From: Acetobacteraceae bacterium
GTDB taxonomy: Bacteria > Pseudomonadota > Alphaproteobacteria > Acetobacterales > Acetobacteraceae
DNA: 12,983 nt
Assembly (NCBI GenBank): GCA_019689515.1
Contig: JADGHI010000058.1
Location: 1-12,983 of the forward strand
Reading direction: 5' to 3'
Every line of letters starts with the position of its first letter. Position 1 is the first letter of the stretch. A program made the translations under genes and the position numbers. Under the pieces are notes generated by a model, which saw only the letters and a program-made list of their open reading frames with translations, ran no database searches and was not told where the DNA came from. Of this stretch, positions 6,273 to 12,671 are shown in pieces.

Positions 6273-7007
6273 CTACGGCATCGCTGCGCGCAGGCGCCGG
6301 TCGTAATCCGCTGCCAGCCCCTCCAGCGCCGCCGCGCCGTCGCCGGCGAAGGAGGAACCGTGCATCGTCGCCAGCGTCCGCGGGGCGAGCGCCGCGAGCC
6401 GGCGGATCGTGCGCCCCATCCCTGGATTGAGGCAGCTATAGCCGAACAGATCCTCCGCCGCGATGGACGGGCCGAGGATGTCGGACTGCGTCAGCGCCGG
6501 CCGGCCGTCGCCGGCATGGGTGAAGAGGTCGCCACAAAGCAGCGTGCCGGTCGTCTCCTCGAACATCACCCCCGCGTCCCAGCCATGCGGGACATGCGGC
6601 GTGTCGATGTAGCGCAGGCGCCGGCCGCCGATGTCCAGCACCTCGCCGTCGGCGAGGATGCGCGGCGCGCGGTCCGCCATGTCGTTCAGCGACACCAGGC
6701 AGCCGATCTGGCCATGCGCGACCTCGGCACGCGGGGCGATGGCGAGCCACTCGTTCATCGCGCCGCACTCATCGGCCTCGTAGTGGCCGAAGGCGATCCA
6801 GCGCAGCCGCTCGGGCGGCATGATCCGGGCCACCGCCTCGCGCACCGCGGGGAACATGCGGCGCAGGCCGGTGTGGAACAGCAGCGCCCCTTCCTCGCCC
6901 ATGATGAGGAACTGGTTGAAGGTGAAGCCGGCCGGCGCGGCGATCTCCGGCACGAAGGTCGAGAGCCGGTAGAAGCCGTCGCCGATCTCGTCGATTCGCG
7001 TCTGCAT
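6273..7007 (-). CDS. Metallo-beta-lactamase-fold protein with flavodiiron-type di-iron site
   Basis: A 244-residue cytoplasmic protein of the metallo-beta-lactamase superfamily. The metal motif is H75-Y-E77-A-D79-E80, the H-x-E-x-D form of flavodiiron (A-type) proteins, not the H-x-H-x-D-H of hydrolases such as glyoxalase II. Further likely ligands follow in order: H138 or H141 in TPHVPHGWD, D160 in TLLCGDLFTH, and H216 in TMHGSSFAGD. Flavodiiron proteins use this site to reduce O2 or NO, but they carry a C-terminal flavodoxin domain. Here the protein ends after the core domain, so an external electron donor or a sensing role would be needed (inference). The start at 7007 is set by GGAGGT seven bases upstream; the open frame extends another 87 codons upstream with no family resemblance. 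Divergent from the ArsR operon across 334 bases. Confidence 0.85.
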   Translation of the reverse strand: MQTRIDEIGDGFYRLSTFVPEIAAPAGFTFNQFLIMGEEGALLFHTGLRRMFPAVREAVARIMPPERLRWIAFGHYEADECGAMNEWLAIAPRAEVAHGQIGCLVSLNDMADRAPRILADGEVLDIGGRRLRYIDTPHVPHGWDAGVMFEETTGTLLCGDLFTHAGDGRPALTQSDILGPSIAAEDLFGYSCLNPGMGRTIRRLAALAPRTLATMHGSSFAGDGAAALEGLAADYDRRLRAAMP

Positions 7008-7280
7008 CGGGTGAACCTCCGTCGGCCCCCGCCCTGCGCGACGGGGCCGATGGGCGCACATGATGCACGTGGCTCCGTCCGCCAATGTGTCGGATCGTGT
7101 TTCATGCGTTGCGCGCAGCGTTCCGGTCCGGTGCCGCGGGCTTGGCCGCCGCGGCGCCGGCCTGCGCGGCGCGCGCGATAGCGGGCTGCGCCAAGGCGGG
7201 ATCCTCCTCACGGAAGGCTGCTGCTCGCGTGGCGGCCGGTCACCGAGCCAGATCAGTCTTTTCTGCACGGGCAGAAAGGC
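7008..7280. promoter_or_regulatory. Divergent intergenic region, MBL gene side
   Basis: Leader and control region between the minus-strand metallo-beta-lactamase-fold gene and the plus-strand ArsR operon. An inverted repeat TCGGCCCC (7022-7029) / GGGGCCGA (7043-7050) sits directly before the GGAGGT ribosome binding site of the minus-strand gene (7015-7020). A second one, TTTCTGC (7260-7266) / GCAGAAA (7271-7277), lies just before the -35 element of the ArsR promoter. No gene is recognised in between; frames crossing the region show no motif. Confidence 0.45.
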
Positions 7281-7309
7281 TTGACGGCTGTCTGTCCGCC
7301 CATTACTTA
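7281..7309 (+). promoter_or_regulatory. Putative sigma-70 promoter of the arsR operon
   Basis: TTGACG at 7281-7286 is a near-perfect -35 element. With a 17-base spacer it faces TACTTA at 7304-7309, a poor -10 element. It lies about 30 bases before the ArsR start codon and abuts the repeated motif that follows, as expected for a repressible promoter. The -35 is convincing; the -10 is weak. Confidence 0.45.
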
Positions 7310-7338
7310 ACCGTTCGGTTTCTTAACCAGACGGTAAA
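7307..7338 (+). promoter_or_regulatory. Two tandem operator-like repeats before arsR
   Basis: Two copies of TTAACC-N4-GGT followed by A/T-rich bases start at 7307 and 7323, exactly 16 bases apart. Each copy is itself a partial inverted repeat; the first contains a perfect AACCG-TT-CGGTT palindrome (7309-7320), and the second reads TTAACC-AGAC-GGTAAA. ArsR-family dimers bind such palindromes overlapping their own promoters, so this is most likely the autoregulatory operator. The repeats end three bases before the start codon, so a bound repressor would cover both the -10 region and the ribosome loading zone. Confidence 0.6.
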
Positions 7339-7341
7339 GCA

Positions 7342-7695
7342 TTGGCCCCGGCCGACCGCCTCAGCCTCACCTTCGCCGCCCTCGCCGACCCGACGCGGCG
7401 CGCCATCCTCGCGCGCCTCGCCCAGGGCGAGACCTCGGTCACGGAACTCGCTGAGCCATTCGAGATGAGCCTGCCGGCCGTCTCCAAGCACCTGAAGGTG
7501 CTGGAGCGCGCCGGTCTGATCACGCGCGGCCGCGCGGCGCAGTGGCGCCCCTGCCGCCTGAACGCGGCACCGCTCAAGGAAGCGGCGGAATGGGTCGAGC
7601 ACTACCGCCGCTTCTGGGACGAGAGCCTCGATCGCCTCGACACTTATCTGCAACGCCTGCAAGCGGGGGAGACGGACGATGGGGAACCGCAGTAA
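7342..7695 (+). CDS. ArsR-family transcriptional repressor
   Basis: A 117-residue winged-helix regulator. FAALADPTRRAILARL (about 11-26) is the typical first helix block of ArsR proteins. TSVTELAEPFEMSLPAVSKHLKVLERAGLI (about 32-61) is the helix-turn-helix with the S-x-x-A-V-S-K-H-L-K-V-L-E recognition core. RGRAAQWRPCRLNAAPLKEAAEWVEHYRRFWD forms the wing and dimer helix. It has a single Cys and no C-x-C metal site in the DNA-binding helix, so it is not an evident metal sensor; it belongs to the SdpR-like group often encoded with AHSA1 proteins. The start must be TTG at 7342: the frame has a TAA at 7324-7326 and no ATG or GTG in between. The ribosome binding site is poor. It overlaps the next gene by 17 bases and likely represses the whole operon through the tandem repeats upstream. 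Confidence 0.92.
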   Translation: MAPADRLSLTFAALADPTRRAILARLAQGETSVTELAEPFEMSLPAVSKHLKVLERAGLITRGRAAQWRPCRLNAAPLKEAAEWVEHYRRFWDESLDRLDTYLQRLQAGETDDGEPQ

Positions 7696-8626
7696 CAGCG
7701 ACGGCGCCGCCGCAGCGACGGCCGGGGAGTTCATCGTCAGCCGCACCTTCGACGCGTCGCGCGAGCGGGTGTTCGCGGCATGGACGGAGTGCGCGCACCT
7801 GATGCGGTGGTGGGGACCGAAGGGCTGCACCGTGCTGTCCTGCAGGAACGACCTCCGCCCCGGCGGCACTTTCCACTATGGCATGCGCATGCCCAACAAC
7901 GGCCCGACGCTGTGGGGCAAGTGGGTGCATCGCGAGATCGTCCGCCCGGAACGCCTCGTCTTCCTCGCCTCCTTCGCCGACGAGGCCGGCAACACGGTCC
8001 GCAACCCGTGGAGCGCCGAGTGGCCGCTGGAGACGCTCTCGATCGCGACCTTCGCCGAGCAGGACGGGCGGACGACGATCACGCTGCGCGCCCTACCGCA
8101 CGAAGCGACGGAGGCGGAGCGGAGGGCCTTCGAAGCCGCGCATGCATCCATGCGGCAGGGCTGGAGCGGGACCCTCGACCAGCTCGCGGACTATCTGGAG
8201 AGGAGAGGAAGCATGAAGCCCCAGGCGGTGATCCCCTACCTGACCGTCCGCGGCGCCTCCGAGGCGATCGCCTTCTACACGAAGGTGTTCGGCGCGGTCG
8301 AGCAGATGCGCCTGCCGGCGCAGGACGGCAAGCGCGTGATGCACGCGGCGCTGAGCATCAACGGCGGCAGCCTGTTCCTGAGCGACGAGTTCCCGGAGCA
8401 GTGCAGCGTCTCCGCGCCCGTGAACGGGCAGCAACCGCCGGTCGGAATCGTGCTCGACCTGGCCTCGCCAGCCGATGTGGACGCCACCTACCGCCGCGCC
8501 ATCGAGGCCGGCGCGACGAGCACGATGGAGCCGTCGGACCAGTTCTGGGGCGCGCGCTTCGCGGCGCTCGTCGATCCCTTCGGCCATCGCTGGATGCTCA
8601 ACGCGGCGCTGGAAAAGGCAGCCTGA
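7679..8626 (+). CDS. SRPBCC (AHSA1)-VOC fusion protein
   Basis: A 315-residue frame made of two normally separate proteins. Residues about 16-175 are an AHSA1-type SRPBCC (START-like) domain: FIVSRTFDASRERVFAAWTE, MRWWGPKGC, LRPGGTFHYGMR and the C-terminal ASMRQGWSGTLDQLADYLER. Such domains form a hydrophobic ligand cavity. Residues 179-315 are a PhnB-like VOC domain: MKPQAVIPYLTVRGASEAIAFYTKVFGA at the start and FAALVDPFGHRWMLN at the end, related to glyoxalase/bleomycin-resistance proteins. The join is in frame with no stop. However, the second domain begins with its own ATG (8213) right after a purine-rich GGAGAGGAGAGGAA (8197-8210), so a free VOC protein may also be made. ATG 7679 lies inside the end of arsR, behind GGGGGAGA. 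Ligand and reaction unknown. Confidence 0.88.
   Translation: MGNRSNSDGAAAATAGEFIVSRTFDASRERVFAAWTECAHLMRWWGPKGCTVLSCRNDLRPGGTFHYGMRMPNNGPTLWGKWVHREIVRPERLVFLASFADEAGNTVRNPWSAEWPLETLSIATFAEQDGRTTITLRALPHEATEAERRAFEAAHASMRQGWSGTLDQLADYLERRGSMKPQAVIPYLTVRGASEAIAFYTKVFGAVEQMRLPAQDGKRVMHAALSINGGSLFLSDEFPEQCSVSAPVNGQQPPVGIVLDLASPADVDATYRRAIEAGATSTMEPSDQFWGARFAALVDPFGHRWMLNAALEKAA
8197..8213 (+). promoter_or_regulatory. Internal ribosome binding site at the VOC domain
   Basis: A 14-base purine run (GGAGAGGAGAGGAA) lies two bases before the in-frame ATG at 8213, and its better Shine-Dalgarno cores sit about 5-10 bases upstream of that ATG. It encodes the domain linker Glu-Arg-Arg-Gly-Ser. It reads like the original intergenic ribosome binding site of a stand-alone VOC gene, now translated through. 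Spacing and purine content are strong; actual use is inference. Confidence 0.5.
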
Positions 8627-8708
8627 TACGCGGCCAGCCGACCCGCCGGCGAGCGGGCCGACGGCGCCGCCGCCCGGCCTCGCGACACGCAAGCGGACGA
8701 GTCTGCCC
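8627..8708 (+). other. 82-base spacer inside the arsR operon
   Basis: The only sizeable gap in the operon. It contains a CCCGC (8642-8646) / GCGGG (8653-8657) stem and further GC-rich complementarity (GGCGCCGCCGCC). The following gene has a weak ribosome binding site (AGCGGACGAG). It may tune expression of the two halves of the operon; no promoter is recognised. Confidence 0.3.
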
Positions 8709-9644
8709 ATGACGACAGCAAACCCCGCCCCCGCGGAATCCGCCGCCATCGGCCGCGACCTGGTCCTCACCCGCGAGTTCGACGCACCGCGCGAGGTCGT
8801 CTTCCGGGCGTGGACCGATCCCGTGCGGCTGGCGCAGTGGTGGGGCCCGCATGGCTTCAGCAATCCGGTCTGCGAGCTGGACCCGCGACCCGGCGGCGCG
8901 ATCCGCATCCATATGCGCGGGCCGGATGGCACGACCTATCCGAACCGCGGCGTCGTCCGCGAGATCCTGGAGCCGGAGCAGCTTGTCTTCACCATGGCGC
9001 CGGAGGATGCCGAGGACCGGCCCATCTTCGAAGTGCGGACACTTGTGACCTTCGCCGAGGCGGGCCGAAGGACGCGGCTGACGCTGAAGGCCGAGGTCCT
9101 CGCCACGACGCCCGGAGCCACACGGTATCTTGCTGGCATGGAGCAGGGCTGGAGCGAGAGCCTCGAGCGCCTCGCCACGGCAGCGGCTGCGACACGGGCG
9201 GCCGAGGGGCCGAGTCTCCTCCTGGTGCGCCGCTTCCGGGCACCGCCGGCACTCGTCTATGCCGCGTGGACGCGGCCGGAGATGCTGGCGCAGTGGTGGG
9301 GGCCGCACCACACCCGCGTCGAGCGCGCCGAACTGGACGTGCGCGCCGGTGGCCGCTTCCGCGTCGTGCTGGTCGAGACGGACAACGGCCAACGGCACGA
9401 GGTCTCCGGCACCTACACCGAGGTCGAGCCCCAGCGGCGGCTGGTGTTCAGCTGGGCCTGGGCCAGCACGCCGGAGCGCGTCTCGCGCGTCACCGTCACT
9501 TTCCGGCCGGTGTCCGACGGGACCGAGGTGACGCTGGTCCACGACCGCTTCGCCGATGCCGACACGGCGACCCGCCACCGCCGCGGCTGGACGGAATCGC
9601 TCGAGCGCCTCACGGCGCACTTCGCCGCCGGCGGCGGCGCCTGA
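8709..9644 (+). CDS. Tandem double-SRPBCC (AHSA1) protein
   Basis: A 311-residue protein with two AHSA1-type SRPBCC domains in a row. Domain 1 (about 16-160) has LVLTREFDAPREVVFRAWTD, LAQWWGPHGF, DPRPGGAIRIHMRG and MEQGWSESLERLAT. Domain 2 (about 168-306) repeats the same landmarks: LLLVRRFRAPPALVYAAWTR, LAQWWGPHHT, DVRAGGRFRVVL and HRRGWTESLERLTAHF. The repeats are clearly homologous but diverged, so this is an old duplication/fusion and not an assembly error. AHSA1 domains bind hydrophobic ligands or client proteins; the reaction here is unknown. A long upstream extension of the frame was rejected because it overlaps the VOC domain in another phase; ATG 8709 gives a normal AHSA1 N terminus, though its ribosome binding site is poor. 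With the preceding fusion, the operon encodes three SRPBCC domains. Confidence 0.9.
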   Translation: MTTANPAPAESAAIGRDLVLTREFDAPREVVFRAWTDPVRLAQWWGPHGFSNPVCELDPRPGGAIRIHMRGPDGTTYPNRGVVREILEPEQLVFTMAPEDAEDRPIFEVRTLVTFAEAGRRTRLTLKAEVLATTPGATRYLAGMEQGWSESLERLATAAAATRAAEGPSLLLVRRFRAPPALVYAAWTRPEMLAQWWGPHHTRVERAELDVRAGGRFRVVLVETDNGQRHEVSGTYTEVEPQRRLVFSWAWASTPERVSRVTVTFRPVSDGTEVTLVHDRFADADTATRHRRGWTESLERLTAHFAAGGGA

Positions 9645-9673
9645 CGCATCCGCGCACAGGGAGGAAGACGAGG

Positions 9674-10165
9674 ATGATGGCCGAACCGCAGGCGGAGCAC
9701 CGCTGGTTGCAGAGGCTCGTCGGCGAATGGAGCTTCGAGGCCGAATGTGCCGCGCCGGAGCCAGGACAGCCGGCGCAGAAATCGACAGGGGTGGAAACCG
9801 TGCGTACGCTCGGCGGCCTCTGGCTGGTTGCCGAGGGACGGGGCGAGATGCCCGGCGGCGGCGGTTTCGCGACGACGCTGATGACGCTCGGCTACGATCC
9901 GCGGCGCGGCCGCTTCGTCGGCACCTGGGCCGGCTCCATGATGACGCATCTCTGGATCTACGAGGGCACGCTGGACGCGGCCGGCAAGGTGCTGACGCTG
10001 GACACCGAGGGCCCCGACTTCACCGCCGAGGGGAAGCTCGCGAAGTACCAGGACATCATCACCATCGAGAGCGACGACCACCGGGTGCTGACCTCCCGCT
10101 GGCTGGGCGCGGACGGCCGCTGGCACGGCCTCACGACCGCGCACTACCGTCGGGTGCGGGGATAG
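9674..10165 (+). CDS. DUF1579 family protein
   Basis: A 163-residue soluble protein matching the DUF1579 pattern. EHRWLQRLVGEWSFEAEC (about 8-25) starts it, then GLWLVAEGRGEMPGGGGFATTLMTLGYDPRRGRFVGTW in the centre, MMTHLWIYEGTLD, an LTLDTEGPDF block, and the C-terminal SDDHRVLTSRWLGADGRWHGLTTAHYRR. The family is predicted to be a small lipocalin-like beta-barrel and has no established activity; members are often encoded near SRPBCC and VOC genes. GGGAGGA (9659-9665) stands eight bases before ATG 9674, which fixes the start; a second ATG follows immediately. It lies 29 bases after the double-SRPBCC gene and five bases before the serine hydrolase gene, clearly in the same operon. No signal peptide. 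Confidence 0.87.
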   Translation: MMAEPQAEHRWLQRLVGEWSFEAECAAPEPGQPAQKSTGVETVRTLGGLWLVAEGRGEMPGGGGFATTLMTLGYDPRRGRFVGTWAGSMMTHLWIYEGTLDAAGKVLTLDTEGPDFTAEGKLAKYQDIITIESDDHRVLTSRWLGADGRWHGLTTAHYRRVRG

Positions 10166-10170
10166 GCCGC

Positions 10171-11355
10171 ATGGCCGGGTCGGGCGGATTCTCGGCGCCA
10201 CGGCTCGCGCGGCTGTCCGATGCGCTGCGCGGCCATGTCGAGCGCGGAACGCTGGCGGGCGCGGTCGCCCTGCTTTGGCGTCGCGGCGAGGTCCATGTCG
10301 AGGCGGTCGGCGTGCAGGATCTCGCGACCGGCACACCGATGCGGCGCGACACGATCTTCCGCATTGCCTCCCTGACCAAGCCCATCGCCGCGGTGGCCGC
10401 GATGATCCTGGTCGAGGAGGCGAAGCTGCGGCTGGACGACCCGGTGGACCCCTGGCTGCCCGAGCTTCGGGATCGCCGGGTGCTGCGCAGCCTCGACAGC
10501 CCGCTCGAGGACACGGTGCCGGCCGCGCGCTCGATCACGCTGCGGGACCTGCTGACCTTCCGCGCGGGCCTCGGTGCGGTCATGGCGCCGCCCGGCACTT
10601 TCCCGATCCAGCGCGCGCTGGCCGAGGCGGGGCTCGCCCCCGGCCCGAACCCGCCGGCGGTGCCGCCCGACGAGATGATGCGCCGCCTCGGCGCCCTGCC
10701 GCTGATGCACCAGCCGGGGGAGCGCTGGCTGTACCACACGGCCTACGACATCCTCGGCGTGCTGATCGCGCGCGTCGCCGGGCAGCCGCTCGAGGATTTC
10801 CTCGCCGAGCGGATCTTCGCGCCGCTCGGCATGACGGATACCGCCTTCGCCGTGCCCGAGGCGCAGCGCCATCGGCTGGCCGGCTGCTACCAGGCGGCGG
10901 CTGACGGCACGCTCATCGCCAGCGCGGACGCGCGCGACGCCGTGCTTCCTTCGGGCAGCACCGGGCTGTTCTCGACCGCCGGCGATGTCCTCGCCTTCGG
11001 GCGCATGATGCTGGGCTTCGGCCGGCTCGGCGAGCAGCGCATCCTCGCGCGCCCGACGATCGAGCTGATGACGACGGACCAGATCACCCCGGAGCAGAAG
11101 GCGGTTTCGCCCTTCTTTCCCGGATTCTGGGACCGGAGCGGATGGGGCTTCGGCGTCTCCATGATCACGCGCCGTGACAGCATCGGCGCGACGCCGGGCC
11201 GCTACGGCTGGGTCGGCGGCCTCGGCACCGCGTGGAGCAACGACCCGCGGGAGGAGATGGTGGCGATCCTGATGGTGCAGCGGCTCTGGGACCCGGTCGT
11301 GACCGCGATCCACGAGGATTTCTGGACGCTCGCCTACCAGGCGCTCGCGGATTGA
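10171..11355 (+). CDS. Class C beta-lactamase-like serine hydrolase
   Basis: A 394-residue serine hydrolase of the beta-lactamase/EstB/penicillin-binding-protein-like superfamily (COG1680 type). The nucleophile motif S-x-x-K is S67-L-T-K70 in IFRIASLTKPIAAVAAM. The Tyr motif is Y188-H-T in GERWLYHTAYDILG. Other landmarks are LTFRAGLG (LLTHTAGL-like), PLGMTDTAF, GLFSTAGDVLAFGRMML and a C-terminal GWVGGLGTAW in place of K-T-G, a form found in esterases of this superfamily. No signal peptide is visible, so the enzyme should be cytoplasmic and is more likely an esterase or amidase than an antibiotic-resistance enzyme (inference). ATG 10171 lies five bases after the DUF1579 stop, with GGGGA about nine bases upstream in the end of that gene. 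It is the last gene of the ArsR operon; no clear terminator follows. Confidence 0.9.
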   Translation: MAGSGGFSAPRLARLSDALRGHVERGTLAGAVALLWRRGEVHVEAVGVQDLATGTPMRRDTIFRIASLTKPIAAVAAMILVEEAKLRLDDPVDPWLPELRDRRVLRSLDSPLEDTVPAARSITLRDLLTFRAGLGAVMAPPGTFPIQRALAEAGLAPGPNPPAVPPDEMMRRLGALPLMHQPGERWLYHTAYDILGVLIARVAGQPLEDFLAERIFAPLGMTDTAFAVPEAQRHRLAGCYQAAADGTLIASADARDAVLPSGSTGLFSTAGDVLAFGRMMLGFGRLGEQRILARPTIELMTTDQITPEQKAVSPFFPGFWDRSGWGFGVSMITRRDSIGATPGRYGWVGGLGTAWSNDPREEMVAILMVQRLWDPVVTAIHEDFWTLAYQALAD

Positions 11356-11504
11356 GTGGCCCCTGCGGCCGGCCGGCCCTGGCGGTGCCCGGCGTGCCCT
11401 GTGTATGCGGCGGGAGCGGCCGCTCGGCTGCGGGCGCGCAATCGCCCCCTGGGATGACGGGCATACCTACTTCTTCGTATTCGGAAGCACCGGCCCTGCC
11501 CTGA
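11356..11504. other. Spacer after the serine hydrolase gene
   Basis: Very GC-rich to about 11450, including GGCCGGCCGGCC-like self-complementary sequence just after the stop, then a short lower-GC patch (11461-11490). No gene and no hairpin with a T tract is recognised. It joins the remnant that follows, and the lost 5' part of that gene should have been here. Confidence 0.35.
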
Positions 11505-11717
11505 CGCTTCCGCACGCCCAACCGCGCTGCCGTGGATGCCTTCCACGCCGCCGGGCTCGCCCATGGCGGGCGTAGCGACGGCCCGCCGGGGCTTCGCGCG
11601 GAGGGCCATCCGCATTACTACGCGGCCTTCCCGCCCGATCCGGACGGCAACCCGATCGAGGCGGTCTGCCACCGAGCCCCGGCGCCGGCGGATCAAGCCG
11701 GACCGCACAGGACCTGA
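11505..11717 (+). pseudogene. 3' remnant of a VOC/glyoxalase-family gene
   Basis: After a TGA at 11502-11504 the frame reads RFRTPNRAAVDAFHAAGLAH, then GGRSDGPPGLR, HPHYYAAFPPDPDGNPIEAVCHR and stops at 11717. This is the typical C-terminal half of VOC proteins: R/N-x-A-V-D-A-F-H-x-A followed by H-P-x-Y-Y-A-A-F-x-x-D-P-D-G-N-x-I-E-A-V-C-H. The N-terminal half that would complete the beta-alpha-beta-beta-beta module is missing in all three plus-strand frames just upstream, so I regard it as a truncated, non-functional copy. A GTG at 11532 could start a 61-residue peptide, but without a ribosome binding site. It is a different VOC subfamily from the domain fused to SRPBCC at 8213-8626, so it is not a duplicate of that gene. 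Confidence 0.75.
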
Positions 11718-11759
11718 ACCGCGGCACCACCACCATCCGTCCAGCGGAGCCCGCTGCCC

Positions 11760-12671
11760 ATGAACCAGACCAACCCCCGCATCGAACCCGTGATCGGCCT
11801 CATCGGCGGCTCCGGCCTCTACGACATCGACGGGTTGGAGGACCGGGAGTGGCGCCGCGTCGAAACGCCCTGGGGCGAGCCCTCCGACGCGCTGCTGTTC
11901 GGGAGGCTCGCCGGCGTGCGCTGCGTGTTCCTGCCCCGCCACGGGCGGGGGCATCCGACGCCGCCCTCGGCGCTGAACTACCGCGCCAACATCGATGCGC
12001 TGAAGCGGGCGGGCTGCACGGAGGTAATCTCACTCTCCGCCGTCGGCTCGCTGCGCGAGGAGCTGCCGCCCGGGCATTTCGTGATCGTGGACCAGTTCAT
12101 CGACCGCACCTTCGCGCGCGAGAAGAGCTTCTTCGGCCAGGGCTGCGTCGCGCATGTCTCGATGGCGCATCCGGTCTGCGCGCGGCTCGGCGACGCGCTG
12201 GAGAGCGCGGCGCGCGGGCTCGGCCTGCCGGTGACGCGCGGGGGCACCTACCTCGTCATGGAGGGGCCGCAGTTCAGCACCAAGGCGGAGAGCGAGCTCT
12301 ACCGCTCCTGGCGCTGCGACGTGATCGGCATGACCAACATGCCGGAGGCCAAGCTCGCCCGCGAGGCGGAGCTCTGCTACGCGACGGTGGCGATGGTGAC
12401 GGACTTCGACTGCTGGCACCCGGAGCACGACCACGTCACGGTGGAGCAGGTGGTGAAGGTCCTGTTCGCCAATGCGGACAAGGCGCGCGCCCTGGTGAAG
12501 GCGGTGGTGCCGGCGCTCGGCGCCGCGACGCGCGGCCCCTGCCCGCATGGCTGCGACCGCGCGCTCGACAATGCCATCATCACCGCGCCGGAGAAGCGCG
12601 ATCCCGCGCTGCTTGCGAAGCTCGACGCGGTGGCAGGGCGGGTGCTCGGGGCCACTCCGACCGGGGGCTGA
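11760..12671 (+). CDS. mtnP: S-methyl-5'-thioadenosine phosphorylase
   Basis: A 303-residue member of the PNP/MTAP family. It phosphorolyses 5'-methylthioadenosine, a by-product of polyamine and other SAM-dependent pathways, to adenine and 5-methylthioribose-1-phosphate for methionine salvage. Motifs in order: phosphate-binding IGGSGLYD (15-22), PRHGRGH and PPSALNYRANI, SLSAVGSL, VDQFIDRT, YLVMEGPQFSTKAES, IGMTNMPEAKLAREAELCYA and the purine-recognition segment TDFDCWHPEHDHVTVE, with D215/D217. N-M-P-E-A and T-D-F/Y-D-C-W are MTAP signatures that separate it from guanosine/inosine phosphorylases. Length is normal. ATG 11760 follows a GCGGAGC sequence about nine bases upstream. It appears to be transcribed alone; no other methionine-salvage gene lies in the window. 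Confidence 0.95.
   Translation: MNQTNPRIEPVIGLIGGSGLYDIDGLEDREWRRVETPWGEPSDALLFGRLAGVRCVFLPRHGRGHPTPPSALNYRANIDALKRAGCTEVISLSAVGSLREELPPGHFVIVDQFIDRTFAREKSFFGQGCVAHVSMAHPVCARLGDALESAARGLGLPVTRGGTYLVMEGPQFSTKAESELYRSWRCDVIGMTNMPEAKLAREAELCYATVAMVTDFDCWHPEHDHVTVEQVVKVLFANADKARALVKAVVPALGAATRGPCPHGCDRALDNAIITAPEKRDPALLAKLDAVAGRVLGATPTGG

Noticed and set aside
4645..6306. A 553-codon plus-strand open frame
   Set aside because: It lies opposite the MgtC-like and unknown-protein genes, is rich in Arg/His/Gly as expected of an antisense frame in GC-rich DNA, and shows no domain.
7307..7326. A CtrA binding site upstream of arsR (two TTAA elements)
   Set aside because: The TTAA elements are 12 bases apart instead of seven, and they are better explained as parts of the tandem ArsR operator.
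10144..11313. A 389-codon minus-strand open frame
   Set aside because: Antisense shadow of the serine hydrolase gene, whose S-x-x-K and Tyr motifs are on the plus strand.
10171..11355. An antibiotic-resistance beta-lactamase
   Set aside because: The S-x-x-K is present, but there is no signal peptide for export to the periplasm and the K-T-G box is replaced by an esterase-like G-W-V-G-G.
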